NCBI GenBank assembly: GCA_018466975.1
Contig: JAENRS010000014.1
Coordinates: 1-64,000 of the forward strand
Direction: 5' to 3'
Source: Sparassis latifolia
Taxonomy: Eukaryota; Basidiomycota; Agaricomycetes; Polyporales; Sparassidaceae
Length of the DNA: 64,000 nucleotides
Below are positions 47,545 through 59,818 of this stretch, piece by piece. The notes under the pieces were generated by a model. That model was not told the DNA's origin. It did not search any database and worked only from the letters and a program-made list of their open reading frames with translations. The position numbers were made by a program, and so were the translations under genes. Position 1 is the stretch's first letter, and the number at the start of each line of letters is the position of its first letter.

Positions 47545-50500
47545 AACTTACCCTTGCGAACACTCACGCATAGCAGGTATTATTACCGCTAGTTCTCCTT
47601 CTAAAAATCGACTTACTGGAAGAGCCTCTGGGCTTCCACACTGACAAAGGTTTTCGTCTCCAGACTGGTACTCGCTCAGTAGTCATTAGCAGGAGTAGAG
47701 ATTAACTTGCCTGTGAAGCCTCTTTCATGCAATCTGTATTGCAATCTGTACAAATATCTCGCCCGCAGGATGGGCAAAGCCAGCTAACAGAGAATAGGCT
47801 TGTGTCACATCTATCTATAACATTACGATGTCAGTTCGTAAGGTGATATCACAGAAAAAGTCGATCTGCACCACATGTTGCGCGAAGAGTGAGTTCGCGA
47901 TACCTCCGTATCACAGCAGAAGTCGACTCAATGGCGTATGCACTCTCAAGGACGGGCAACAGAATATGAGCGATTGCCACCTGGGATAATTGTTGGCTCA
48001 CGGAGCTTCTAGGCGTCAAGGAACTCTGCACACCTTCTTCCTATCGATGATATCGGAGGTATGCCTCCGGTTGAATACAAGGGGAAGCCACGGATTGGGG
48101 CGTTTCATTTTGTGTTGCTCGAACGTGACCGTAATATTTCCAGCAGAGTCGCTCTTTATTCTCCGGAAATCTGCAATCATGTATCAAACGCGGATAAAGA
48201 GCAACCAGGGTCACTCACTTTGGAAACGGCATGTGTCTTCTTGAGAGCCATTACCCGCACAAACAAAACATTTCGTACCAGCGCAAGCGAGAAGGCGACT
48301 GCGTGCACTATTACAAGTAGTCGTCTGAAAGTACGATGGCATATTATAAGCACGCCGTTGAAGTGTCAAGAGTGAGGGCTGAAGCGCTGAATGTGCGGCA
48401 GTAAGCGTTTCAAACACCGAAACGGAGGAAGGTTACGTTCGTACGAAGAAACCCAAGTACTCAAATGTCTAAGCTTCAAACTTCAAAGCTTCAAGATCGA
48501 TACACGTCACCGAAGGGCGAACATTGCGGAGAGATCGGGCCGATTAAATGCTACCAGCGTCTAATGTCCCAAATGCTTGACGCAAGTGCCCAAACACCCG
48601 TGATGTTTCTTTATTTGCAACATTGCCTCTACTCAGCGGAGGAAATTTCTATCCAGGCTTCTCCATGTGCTTGGTGGGGCTTTCTCTGTTTTCGTCGACA
48701 GACCTTGTTATATTTGCCTACTCCACATCAAGGTCGGTGCGCTGCCGCTCGCACATAGTGCACAACTGAACTCGTTCTACGGCCTGAAGGCCTGACCACC
48801 TAGCTTTTTTGTGACATGAACACTGGCATGTGCACGTTGCCGCAATATTAGAAAGCTCAGGCAACTATGTTACATTATATTATAGTGGCGCTTTCATGTA
48901 CCTCCTGCTGGCTCCAACGGCCTTGAGTGGCCAACGCTTGAACTGCCACACTATTTCGAAAGCCATCTGAATGTTTTCGGACGATGAGAGCAACAGAGAT
49001 TCTCTTTTGGATCGGTTAGTGTGCGTTCCGGGGCTTTCGAAGCGGCTGAATGGTTTCTTTACAGATAATTTTAGCGTAGAAGTGGATCCAATGGCAACGG
49101 GTTCGCGATTTGCCATTCCACGAGCATCTTGCTGGCGAGATAGTAACAGGGTGTGTACTCACGGCTCTTTATTTTGATCGCTAGTATTCGTGAACCTCTT
49201 GCAGTGCGTCGGTTCTTGTTCTCGGATCTGTTCCCTTCTTCGACCTGCACTTTTCGCTGCGACCATACGCCTCTCCGAACTGCTTTTCTGCCATGCTTGT
49301 GAGTTGGTTCGTCTTTGTTTTGTAGTCAACTCTGACCTTTGCTCCTCCGTTATGTGCCTTTATCGGCCCTCAGATCCTCCAGTCTGTCACGCGCGACAGC
49401 CTTCTGTTTCTGACGTCAGTTTTCTGATGCCGAATCTACGCTGCGTTTGTGAGTCCTACATGAGTTCCTTTCTGTCTTTTGGTATTGTAGTCCCTATCCA
49501 CAGGCATGCATAGTTCTCTAGCGAGTAGCGGTTCTGCCGTCTTAGGTGCTCCGTGATTCCTCTCGCCGTGGTTATCAACTAGCATTCACCAATAGGTTAG
49601 TCCGTGCGCTAAGTCAGTAACCATTAAATGGCACAGGGAAGTCTGTCTTGCTTTCAGGCTATTCTCGTCCGACATCTTCATGCTAATTAAAGCAAGTTGC
49701 CCGGCAAATGTGCAAGAGCGCGCTTTTCATATTGCAACCGATAAGAGGTTTTCGGGAAATACCATTTCCCCATGCATTTAACATGTATACCTTCGATGAC
49801 ACTTTCTGGTCCATCCCATGCAAGAGGCCGAGCTCTGAGCCATGTAGCGCACACATCAACAGTTGCCACCTTCTTATCTGCGCTTGAATAAGAACACCGG
49901 ACCTGTAAGCAAACTCAAGTAGGCTAAGTAAATGCCTTTAAGGTGCTCAGAGGTGGACTCATTGCGTTATCAAAGCCAATAAGGAAAAAAAGGGAAATCG
50001 ACTAAGCTGCCAAGCATATCAAGACGCACAGAACATTCAAATGGGCCCTTACAAAAATTTCGATCAATTCTATTTCCTGTATACATGTAGGAATCGTCCT
50101 GACTTCCGCGAATTCCGTCTCGTTGAGAAAATCGACTGATAGTTCTCAGACTGCACCTCGCCGATCCTCAGCTTAATCCTGCGAAAGGCCTTCTGATTGT
50201 TTCTTTTGATTGTCAAAGAGACGGTGATATGATCCTTTAGAGTAATTGGTGTTTCTGCCGAGTGCCATTGCATGGTATGAATAGACAGGACTCACTTGTG
50301 CGCAACGCTCACAAAACCATACAGTCGGATTGCTGAACATGAACAGGCTCAACAAGTAATGCACCGGAGGTGAGCAGAGCCATACCCTAGGCTACATAAT
50401 AAGAAGAGATACAGCGGCGAGCGTAGGGCTCAAGAGGCTGGAGATCTGTGCAGTAAATCCAGCTGCACCTGGAAACTGACGTAGATGTTAGTGCGGTCGA

Positions 50501-50666
50501 CGGTCGCGCTCCACCGCAGTGTGAATCCACGGTTCAGAACTTGATTGAGATCAGAACATTGTGCATTTGTCGGTTTCTTGTAGTGCATCTCGACTCCGCA
50601 AAACCGGATGCCTTCTCCCAGAAGAGATGTACGTATACACTATGAGCGCATATACAGCAGTAAGCA
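47545..50666. other. 3-kb stretch without a supported gene
   Basis: Frames reach about 100 codons but carry no known motif. Between 49,290 and 49,510 two intron-like units occur (GTGAGTTGG...TTTTGTAG and GTGAGTCC...TATTGTAG), which might mark a small spliced transcript. No tRNA, repeat array or transposon end was recognised. Confidence 0.35.
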
Positions 50667-50945
50667 TCAGTAAATAGGTTCCCTCGAGCAGAGTGTTTTC
50701 AAGTATACCTGCGACGCCACCGAGCGCGGCGATGACACCAACACGGCAGTTTGTGCTCCCTGTCGTACTTCTCCACCAAGTAGGCGAGGATCGCGCCCGA
50801 TGTAAAAATGTACCCGCAACTCACCCATGATGTGCACGCCAAGGATGAGGTCCGTCTCCTTGATGAACTTGATGAGATCCTCGGTATTGAGGTTCACCCG
50901 AACATGTTGCCATTGACATTGACGGCGACCAGATCCGGAGCTCAC
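50667..50945 (-). pseudogene. Chimeric fragment: dihydrolipoamide dehydrogenase-like plus GST-like
   Basis: On the minus strand VNLNTEDLIKFIKETDLILG with VHIMG (50,900-50,826) matches the C-terminal dimerisation region of lipoamide dehydrogenases (pattern KxxxDxxTDxILGVHIxG). About 20 bases further, in another frame, SGAILAYLVEKYDREHKLP (50,803-50,748) is the N-terminal thioredoxin-like part of Ure2-type glutathione S-transferases. The two proteins are unrelated, and each is represented by only 20-25 residues. This is a junction of captured exons, not a gene. Confidence 0.65.
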
Positions 50946-52439
50946 GGCTGCTGCTGCTCACAGGAGTCACAGCAATGCGATTGAAGTCTAACCTGAATGC
51001 GAAAAATTTTAAGATTAGTCGAATTTTAACAAAATTCAGTAGTGAACATGCTGACCGCGATCGCTAGTCTGCGGTGATCTAACGGTACCGGTCGACCTTC
51101 TCCATCCCATTACTTTAACGTCAGTGCTGTGCGACCTCGCCGAGGCGGATACTTATGGCGTACCATTCATAGAGCATACAGCATAGCACAACAATAATTC
51201 AGCATAGATACCACCTTGCAGCATAGCATAGTAGCCTAGCGGAAATACTATTAGAAATTAAGAATGTTTGCACCCAGGTATATGGTGGCAGAATGGGCCA
51301 ACCATCAAGATTTCACCCACCGGTGAAAGTGATTCGCAGAATGGCATGAGAGGGACTACAATAGATTGACCTATCCTCGACATTCCATTATCACTTGACA
51401 GGACACTTGTTTGAACACTTGATCTGCAGCGATGTACGGGCTCACTGAACATGATGCCGAACGAGACAGAGAACATGTTCATGATGACTGGAGGGGAGTG
51501 TGGTCCTAAAGCACGGGATGGCGTAGCATTCCGCTCACTCCTGAGGCCCTGCACTGCTCGCCCAAGAGACAATTTACAAATTTACATCGACTCCACTTCG
51601 ACTTGGACCACGTACGGAGGTGTGGTCCACTCAGCGCACTCACTCGCCATTTTCGCGAAGCAATAACAGCCATAAGGCACCCGTCACTGTAGTACAACAA
51701 CCAGACGTGAGTTTACCAGTGTGGGACGAGCGCGCAGTGCGAGAGGATGGTGCCCACTGCCCTGCGAGGGTGCATGTGGGAGCGCGCCATGCCGGGCTGA
51801 TCCTCCGCACGGCACGGCGTTGGGAGATGGGAAGGAAGGCGGGTTATTTCCGCTGCATGGGCAGACTAACAGATATCATTAGAACTTCCAACCAAGAAAC
51901 AGGATGGTAGGATGCGAACCATGTTTTGCGCGACTGGCCGCAGACAGGGGTACAGACGATCATTTGCGAAGAATAGACACCACCAAAGTCGTAATGCACA
52001 AGTAACAGGATAAGAGCGGCGAGAACAGACCTCTTCGACGATGACATACAATCTCATTCTCTGATGCTCCATCTTGTGTGCGGGCTTGGTCGTCGAAACA
52101 TCAGATGTTCCTGGTCATTGCACTGCATCGACATGGGTGGACGATCGGGTTGGAACAGAAATGACACTGCCCCGTGTTGCGGCGTGCAGAGCAGGCGTGG
52201 GCACAACCTTTTAAGTGGCTTCGCCCAGTAGATTCGCAAGTCGGGATTCCACCTGTGCATGCTTTGCGCGTAAGAAGTACGCGTGGCAGGAAGAATGGGG
52301 ATGTACCTAGGGATATCTCGTGTTTACCGCGCAAGGACAGCATGTCACTAAGGCTGGAGACCGGGAACAGGCAGCAGGGGTGCGCGAATAAGGATGACAT
52401 GGCATCGCGCTAGATCAGATATGACGATGACGGAAACTC
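50946..52439. other. No supported gene
   Basis: Short frames only. A small run of GCATAG words (51,170-51,235) is the only local repetition. The 51,258-51,700 frames on both strands overlap each other and have no family motif. Confidence 0.35.
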
Positions 52440-52449
52440 TCACTCTGAC

Positions 52450-54235
52450 TTCTTGTCGACACACCTCGCGGGCAGCGCGCAGTCATTGGTGCGCACACCT
52501 CCGCCCCACGGGGAGCGCCCGTCGACCGTCGACGCGGGCGTTCGGGCCCAGGCCTCGCGAGACGAAACCGGCGTAGAGGTCACAATAGTTCTCGCCGCCG
52601 GTGAGTACCTCGTCCGCATCGAGAATCGCGTCGCGTGCATCGAGGAACGAGGGGCGGCACGCCTGGATCTTCATCCCATTCAGGACGAGCTGCACGATGA
52701 GCGAGTTCCCATGCTTGAGCACCAACGGCTTGCGGTCGCCTGTAGCAGTGAACTCCGTGGGGCGGTAGAAGTCGCCCTCAGGTACCGTGCCGTTCTCCAA
52801 CGTGCAGGAGGGAAGAGCGTGTCGATGAAGCCGTACTTCGAGATCGGTTGCTGCGACACCACCCAGAGGATCTCCACGTGGTCCTCGCCGATTGCATGCA
52901 CGCCTCAGTAACCAGGCTTGTCTAATGTCTGGTATGTTGACGGGTTGATGATATTATTCTAAGAGAATGTCAGTGTGATTGGCCCGCGCAGACGTGCATA
53001 ACAGACATACCAGAGAGTAGGCAAAATTCCTGATGCCGTTCTCCCGATTCGCGGCCCAAGAGCCCATCGCGTACTCTGAGTAGTTTCTAGTGCTCCGAAT
53101 CGTCGAAGCCAAAAAGTCTGCGCAAGTCAGCATCGACGGTGACGACACGAACGGCAATACTCACCCCCCAGCCCTCACCCATTCCACCGCACTCACCCCA
53201 GCCGAGACAGCCAGAGTTCGCGGGACCACCCGTCAGACGCGTGCTCAATCCGTGGCTCAGCTCGTGGATCACGATGCCCGCGTCGAGCTCGCCATCACGC
53301 TAAGGGTTGACAGTATTCCACAAGTACATCCTGCAGCACCCGTTCTGACCGTCAGGTGGTGTCATGAAGTTGGCTGAAGGTGCGAACAGTCAGTATAAGG
53401 TAAGCAACAGACCACGGCGGTACTGACCGTTGTTATGCCCGCTGCCGTCCTGCGCAGCAATTATATATTTGTTTTTTTTATTTTATAGACCTTTGGCGAC
53501 GTCAGCATCGCTCTCCTCACCGACACGGCCGAAATTGTGCTGCTGGAAGTTGCCCGACACCTCGTCGAAGCTATAACGGTAGTAGAGATCGTGAACCAAG
53601 TTGGACATGTAGAAAAGCGACGTGACCGAGGCGTTGACGTACTTCTTCGCCTCGTCGTGAGTCCGTGCGGTTCGTCTCTTTGGGAGCGTACATGTAATTG
53701 AAGACCAGGTCCACGCCAGCATCCTGGCGATAGTTGGTCTGCCAGCTGTTGCGCCCTTCCCAGTTCTCATGGATGAAGACCTACAAATGACGTCAGCCGC
53801 GCTGGAACTCATACGGTCAGTTTACCCACGTTGTCGCCCCACGTCGTCGTGGTGATCCGCAGCTTCTGGCAGTCCTCCGGTTTGAAGCCAACGGAAACAG
53901 GGTCCACGTAATAAGGCAAAGAATGCCATCCAACGGGACTGGCCAGTGAGTCAAAGTTCTCCTTCTGAATGGAGCGGTTGCCGACCGATGGGTCGTTGAT
54001 GCCCCACCGGCGCGACTGGCAGGGGCAAGTCTGACGCCGTCTGAGTAGTTTCTAGTGCTCCAGATTGTGGTGCTCCGGATCGTTGTAGCCAAGAAGTCTG
54101 CGCAAGTCAGTATCGACTGTGACGCGACGAATGGCGATACCCACCTCTCCAGCCCTCACCCATTCCACCGGGCTCACACCAGCCGAGACAGCCAGAGTTC
54201 GCGGACCAAGCGTCAGACAGAACGACATCTCCGTG
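52450..54235 (-). pseudogene. Fungalysin (M36 metallopeptidase), disrupted
   Basis: Catalytic-domain pieces run collinearly on the minus strand: SLPYYVDPVSVGFKPEDCQK (53,925-53,870), NSWQTNYRQDAGVDLVFNYM (53,755-53,695), KKYVNASVTSLFYMSNLVHD and LYYRYSFDEVSGNFQQHNFG (53,645-53,530), the zinc motif HELSH in [20 protein letters not shown] (53,270-53,215), the third zinc ligand in GGMGEGW, EYAMGSWAANRENGIRNFAY, and a C-terminus MKIQACRPSFLDARDAI ending near 52,450. The HExxH and Glu ligands survive. The signal peptide and FTP propeptide are missing, introns and frameshifts break it, and a part of the catalytic domain is duplicated at 54,060-54,215. Family members are secreted elastinolytic proteases; this copy is a fragment joined to an oxidoreductase remnant. 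Confidence 0.85.
54060..54215 (-). repeat. Second copy of fungalysin active-site region
   Basis: [19 protein letters not shown] with its following TAC-rich segment repeats 53,090-53,225. The match runs about 140 bp with several changes, including the sequence AGTTTCTAGTGCTCC at 53,085-53,097 and 54,045-54,062. The HExxH part itself is not in this copy. It lies between the fungalysin N-terminal exons and the oxidoreductase fragment. Confidence 0.85.
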
Positions 54236-55085
54236 CGAGTGGGGGCATGCACCTCCTGGACTTGTCCCACCACTCGAGCTTGGCGGTGGCCTCGTATGCA
54301 CATGTGTAGTGCGCGACGGTGGCCATGGCAGTGAGGTCATTGTCGTGGAGGATCTGCTTCATCATTGGAAGGCCTTCAAGTACCGCAGTATATAACTATC
54401 ACAGAGGCATCAGTGACGCGCAGTGTATTTCAAGGTTACGCACGACGCACCCAGATGGTCTGGCTCTCGCTGATCTGCTTGGCAAACCTTGAACGCCTCC
54501 TCGATCTCACTGCTAGGCCCTGTCGCAGCCGCCTTCTCGATGGAAATGGCGACGCCGTGGAAGTGGCGTGGAAGTGGCGGAGGATCTCGAGCTCGATGTC
54601 GCGCCCGGTCTGCGTGGTGCCTCGGAACATGGGCGGGGAGCCGACGATGACCTATGATGTCCGCGCGCGGCGTGTCCTTGCGCGACATGAACATGGCGAT
54701 GCCGGTCTGCTTGGCAAACCTTGAATGCCACCTCGATCTCACTGCTGGGCCCTGTTGCAGCCGCCTTCTCGATGAACATGGCGACGCCGTGGAAGTGGCG
54801 GAAGATCTCGAGCTCGATGTCGCGCCCGAGCTGCATGGTGCCCCCATAACAAGGGCGGGAGCCAGCCCACGATGACCGCGCACGACTACCTTGCGCGACA
54901 TGTGCTTCACTAAATCGTCCAACGTCTTGAACAAGTGCGCGTTCTCCTACACGGTGCGCATAAACATCTCACACTTCTTCTGCAGCACCGCCGTCACGCG
55001 ATCGATGGTAGGGTCGATGGTAGGGTCGATCAGCGCGGTCACCTTGAGGCGTGGGCCGAACTTGCTGTGGGCCTGTGAGCAAGTA
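54236..55085 (-). pseudogene. GFO/IDH/MocA-type oxidoreductase fragment
   Basis: Reading from 55,085: HSKFGPRLKVTALIDPTIDP with TAVLQKKCEMFM, LFKTLDDLVKHMSRKVV, then GRDIELEIFRHFHGVAMFIE with KAAATGPSSEIEVAFKVCQA, and finally HDNDLTAMATVAHYTCAYEA with TAKLEWWDKSRR (54,352-54,240). This is the NAD(P)-binding Rossmann start of a family of dehydrogenases acting on sugars and inositol-like substrates. The canonical EKP motif reads EKAA. A segment is tandemly duplicated (54,472-54,902). After WWDKSRR the reading switches to fungalysin. Only about 200 residues of a protein normally of 350-450 are present. Confidence 0.75.
54472..54902. repeat. Tandem duplication of about 220-230 bp
   Basis: Two head-to-tail copies start with TCTGCTTGGCAAACCTTGAA (54,474 and 54,704) and both end near CCTTGCGCGACATG. 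The first copy has a short internal repeat (GTGGAAGTGGC twice near 54,560). The copies differ at several sites, so the duplication is not very recent. It lies inside the oxidoreductase remnant. Confidence 0.9.
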
Positions 55086-56102
55086 GTAAGGATACAAGTT
55101 TGAAGACTCACTGTTCAAAATGGAATGAGTGTTCCAGGCTGCTTCATCCGAACCTGCGAACCTGAACCTGCGTAGAAATGGTCAGTCACCAGACGGATCA
55201 GAGATGTATTGTATAGCACCAAACATCACGTTTCCCATGCCGAAAAGACAACATTGAAGTCAGCGACACTGCCGACATGGGAGACCCTGGAAGGTTGGTG
55301 ACACTAAACTTGAAGAGCGGCTCAGAGAATGGGAGGCAGAGGCTGTGAGAGAGGACGGATGCTCTGAATAGCTTGAACAGTCATATACAAAACCAGGAAG
55401 CGCGCACCCAATTAAGTCGAGTCGCCAGATCTAGATAAGAGATCTACCGCCACTTACTCCTTTGAGAACCCCGCCGATGCATGTAGACAGAGAAATTCTG
55501 TAGGTCGCATCTATGTATGGCACTAGCTATCTATTTCACAGGGACAGTCGCCACATGAACGGATGAATGAGCTATCACGGGTGCACTCTATTTGATTGCA
55601 AGCCAGTATTACAATCCAAACTCACCAACAAAAGCCCTCCCAGTGAAATCCTCGTAACGTAGGTCGAGAAGTAACAGTCCACAAACCATGAAAGCATGGT
55701 ATGTGATTGGTCACTATACCAGAACTCAGGTTCATGACATGGCAATGTGACATTATTGCCTCGGTGTATAGAACGAGCGGACGAGAGAGTTAGCTCTGAC
55801 GTACTCTCTTTTTATTGAATAATATACTATGCATGTACAGACACAACATGGTACTGTATGTGTGAAATGTACACATACTAAACATTCAATGGGATGCAGT
55901 ATCATTGCATAAACGGTTTATCTGAGGGAGCAAAAAAATGGGAGAGACATGGCCTGTCAGCTGTCGCGGTACTCGGTACAGCGTTCACGTTCAGGATCCA
56001 GGACATCCACGCATATTGATGCCAAGAGCATAGCGAAGTCCGTTGAGCAAAAGGTATCCTTAGGATGAGCATGGTGAACTTAATGACTCTGCCAGACCTA
56101 AG
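55086..56102. other. Intergenic, no gene seen
   Basis: Short frames only. The 54,995-55,040 stretch just upstream has GATGGTAGGGTC twice in tandem (one extra unit of ATCGATGGTAGGG). Nothing else was identified. Confidence 0.35.
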
Positions 56103-56570
56103 GTGTCTCGTGTCAAGCTGAATTCAGTGGCCGAACAAGGTCTTGCCTACGTTCCAGGCAATGATAAGAAGCTTCAATTTAGGGAAGACTGGAATGAGAC
56201 GCAAGTTGAGACTTGGCTTGAGTCTCTGCTGCCTGATGCATTCAAGCATATTGTGAGAACGGTGAGCTGGGTAATCGTGGATGGGTTCTTTGTGCTCGAG
56301 ATGGCGGAACAGTGCGACTACTTACATTTGATCAAAAGCTCACAACTCCTGCCAGTGAGCTCTTCGGGAATCCCAAAGTCGTCCAAAACCAACCAACCAA
56401 CCATTAAACTGCGTGAAAGACCAAAACCACGTCAACGTTTCGTGTTCCTCTTCCTCTCTGGCATCGTTCCTGAACCACGTGGATCTCTTTCTACGTTGCG
56501 TTCAACGTTCAACGTTGAAACGTTGGGAGAACTCGCATCTACAATGGTCAGGGTATGTATGACTTTGTGA
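56103..56570 (+). CDS. Basidiomycete-type hypothetical protein (transposon-associated family)
   Basis: This is a 155-codon frame. The part DKKLQFREDWNETQVETWLE with SLLPDAFKHI, followed by a stretch ending in KSSQLLPV, resembles a family I have seen in many Agaricomycete genomes with the pattern W-x-x-x-(D/Q)VxxWLRxLLPxxF. Function is unknown. Members often neighbour mobile elements. The C-terminal part of this copy (STFNVETLGELASTMVRV) may be read into an intron. Upstream sequence has an acceptor-like AG just before 56,103, so a 5' exon is possible. Confidence 0.45.
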   Translation: MSRVKLNSVAEQGLAYVPGNDKKLQFREDWNETQVETWLESLLPDAFKHIVRTVSWVIVDGFFVLEMAEQCDYLHLIKSSQLLPVSSSGIPKSSKTNQPTIKLRERPKPRQRFVFLFLSGIVPEPRGSLSTLRSTFNVETLGELASTMVRVCMTL

Positions 56571-57525
56571 GCGCAAATGCTGCCCGAAGGTACGGCTGAG
56601 GCTTACCCTAACTTAGGGCCCGTTAGGCATGGAAACATTTGAGTCAGCAAACGCTTTCGCAACACAAACACCCAGAAGCCGTGAACCCGAGTTTGTGACG
56701 GCCTGTGACTGATGAGTTGAGTTATTCCCCGCCGCCGACATTCCCGCCTCGCCGCCTTCGACGACGGCAATGGGCATGAGCATCCGAGAGTGCTGCTGCA
56801 TTGGTAGAACTCAGCAATACCATCGAAGAGAGCTTGTGGTACTCTATTATGCCAAATTCATATCTAATCATCTAGTCAAGTCTTATTTGATGCATCCTAA
56901 TCCACCTGCTCATCGTTGGCAACGACGAGCAAAGGTAGAGGCACGACGAGCAGCGATTCCCGGTGCCGGTCAACACGGTCGCCTGGAAGTGGGGCGTGAC
57001 AGCGGCAAGATCGGCCCGTTGTGTGCATCTATTTGGACGTGTGCGTGAACGCAAACGTTTTGATACAGGTTACAGGTCTTTAAATTGTGCTGGGCGTTGT
57101 CTCAAAATTTGCCGCCGCCTTCTCTGCTTGTCATCAAAACTATTGCGAGGTCATACTGGAATGTGAGGCATTGCGAACATGCTCTCATATACCCAAGAAG
57201 GTGTCGGCTCCAGCTACCTTGCTGCGCTGGTGTTGGATATGTACAGCCAACTCAATACATGGAAAGGGTGAATGCCTTCGTGTTTTTTTGCCTTATTTAC
57301 ACTGCTGTAAATGGCCGATCGCGGTGCGCAGTGCCGGAACAGCTGACAGGCGTACATAAGTCGCGGGTACCTGGCCCTGCATTCTGGGCACATGTGGGCG
57401 ACTCTGGAGTTTTCGCGTTCTGAGAAAAGGAGACTACCGGAGAGCGATGTAACTATTAGTACGACAATCTGACGTGGCAACCGCACCTCCATCTTACTCC
57501 ACCTTAAACTACGCCAGGATAAACA
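56571..57525. other. Intergenic upstream of the XPG-family gene
   Basis: No recognised gene. It would hold the promoter of the nuclease gene starting at 57,526. Frames at 57,085-57,423 overlap each other and lack motifs. Confidence 0.35.
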
Positions 57526-59462
57526 ATGGGAATCAGCGGCTTGTGGAGTGTAACTCTTTCTTTCATGTTCCTCTGCACATACCCTGAACGGATGGGCGCA
57601 GATTGTGAAGCCCGCGGCTGAAAGGTCTCAACTGCTAAATCTTGTTCTGAGGGACTTGAACGTTACCGCTCCCTTAGAGCAGAGGAAAGTGTATTGCTTG
57701 GGAATTGACAGCAGGTGGGTCTGCTCGATGTTAAAGAGTATAACTTTGAACGTACATGGCAGCATCTGGTTCAAGCAGTCGGAGAGCATAATGAAGCATG
57801 CCAGATGGCAAAAAAGAAAATATTTACAGCTTCAAGTTTTGTTCTATAGGCTGGAACGACTCTTTTCCCTGCCAATCACTGTTCTTTTTGTCTTCGACGG
57901 ACCGTCTCGTCCTGTGAAGAGGGGTATCAGGGTGATCCACAAAGAACATCCTCTGACTGCAGAATTCAAGCTCCTACTGCGAGCATTCGGGTTTCAGTGG
58001 CACATGGTAAACATATTCTGAGTTTGTATCCTGTATATTCTGCGCAGCTACACGTTTTTTTGCGCAGGCTCCTGGAGAGGCGGAAGCTGAACTTGCTTAC
58101 CTGAACCAGCGAGGGTTTGTTGACGCCGTCCTGACGGATGACAGCGATGCCTTAGTGTTTGGTGCAAGAGTAATCATCCGCAAGTAAGCCTTCGCATCTC
58201 AAGTTTTTGTTCACGCCATTCACTTAATGCGTTAGCCCCAGCATCAGATCAGACAAAAATGAAGCGGTTATCTACACATCTTCTGCGGTGCATGACAACC
58301 CACAGGTTACGTTGTCTCGCGGGGGTATGCTTCTGGTTGCTCTTCTGAATGGGGGCGATTATGATCAGGTGCGTGCGCTACAAGTTTTGCATAGGTAGTA
58401 AGTCACAGCGTGCCATCCAATAGGTCGGTCTGAAAGGGTGCGGCGCTCAGATCGCGCACCGCCTTACTCGCTACGGACTTGGAGACATCTTACTTGCAGC
58501 CGCGACTTCCAAAGATGATATTACTTTTCAGATATTTCTTGTTGGATGGCGGGAAGAGCTGCGTAGGGTGTTGCGGACCGATCCTTCTGGATTCCTTGGC
58601 CAGCGCTATTGCAAGTTGGCTGCTTCCGTTCCAGAGACATTTCCACGTCTAGAGATCCTCTACGCTTACGTTCACCCACTCGTCTCCAGCACAAGCGACG
58701 GACCAAAGAAATCAACAATCCATCAACTCTTCGCCTTTGATCTAAAGGAGCTCGCTCAAATTTGTAATAGGCACTTCAAATGGGGCGTTGTGGACGGAAT
58801 CGTTCAACATTTCAAAAGGCACATCTGGCGAGGAGCATTACTAAGACTTTTGATATCCGAAACTTTCGCCGATTACTCAGGGCAGCCCTCAGCATCTGTG
58901 TGTACGTTTAAGTTGGAGCAGATGAGAGGTCTGTTAACCCTTTACACAGGAGATTAATGCCACCATTCCTTCTATGGGCATTGTTCAGATGCGCTGCTCG
59001 CATTCGGCATCCGCAGAATACAGAGTGCGGTATCATGGCGGTGTATTTGCCACAAACACTCTCCGAGGATTAGGCGGTTCCGGGGTTTGTGCGTCATCAG
59101 AAACGTTTTGGGAGTCAGCCTGGGTGCCTGCACAGGTTCTTACTCGAGGCAGACTTGAGTCACTACTTCAAGCGCATGTTGACCCCATGTCGCGCAACTT
59201 GACTAGGGTAAGCAAGCAGGCCTTATTATAATTATTGCTTCACAGCCTTAATCGTATTTCCATTCACAAGGATACCTCAAGCGCATTGTTTACAATTGTG
59301 TCAGCAAGGAGAGCTAATCTACGCAACCTCACGAATCCCGTTAACGAGAGTCCTGTTGACCTGCAGTGTTCTGCTACACCACCCACTGCTTGCACCTTCA
59401 TTGATCTGACTACAGACAACGAAGACGAAGTTATCGATCTCACCACCACTATTGACGACTAG
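57526..59462 (+). CDS. GEN1/Yen1-like XPG-family nuclease
   Basis: I join eight exons: 57,526-57,549, 57,602-57,714, 57,763-58,006, 58,068-58,183, 58,236-58,368, 58,424-58,897, 58,950-59,207 and 59,271-59,462. They sum to 1,554 nt in one frame (517 residues). The protein starts MGISGLW, the signature start of this family (MGI/V..LW). Acidic metal-binding positions are all present: GIDSSIW, VFDGPSRP, APGEAEAELA, VLTDDSDALVFG and LNGGDYD. VGLKGCGAQIA follows as the helix-hairpin-helix. Length and C-terminal extension suit GEN1/Yen1 Holliday-junction resolvases better than FEN1 (no PIP box seen). The last exon ends with two copies of a SUMO-interacting-like motif (FIDLTTDNEDE, VIDLTT). It appears intact; a nuclear role in recombination is inferred from the family. 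Confidence 0.85.
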
Positions 59463-59818
59463 CTTACAAACCGATCCTGATATAAATCTGTACCAATTCC
59501 CGTCACTCGAAATCTTTGTCTTCCGTTCTTAACTACTGTAGCCCGCGTTCGGGCCTATAAAACAAAGTGCCGACAGCCGTGCAACACCTTCAATGATGCT
59601 GCCTGGACCATGTTCCCGTGTCGGTGGAAGCGCGCTCGCAGAGCAACCGTCTGTCGGACCCCACGAGGTGCTGGTGGTGAATACTTGAATGGTCAACGTT
59701 CATGAAGGACTGGAAAAACACACAGCTATAATCCAAAGATTTTTAATAATCTTCCAGCGCTCTTCCGACTGCACGGCTGTGTTAGTTGGTGTGTGCGATA
59801 GATTGCTGGGACTCTGAA
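59463..59818. other. Convergent intergenic region
   Basis: This is the space between the end of the nuclease gene and the end of the opposing dioxygenase-family fragment. AATAAT and AATAAA-like words near 59,742 could serve in polyadenylation. No gene. Confidence 0.3.

Noticed and set aside
52453..52911. 152-codon plus-strand frame
   Set aside because: It is the shadow of the fungalysin C-terminal exon on the minus strand, which has clear family motifs.
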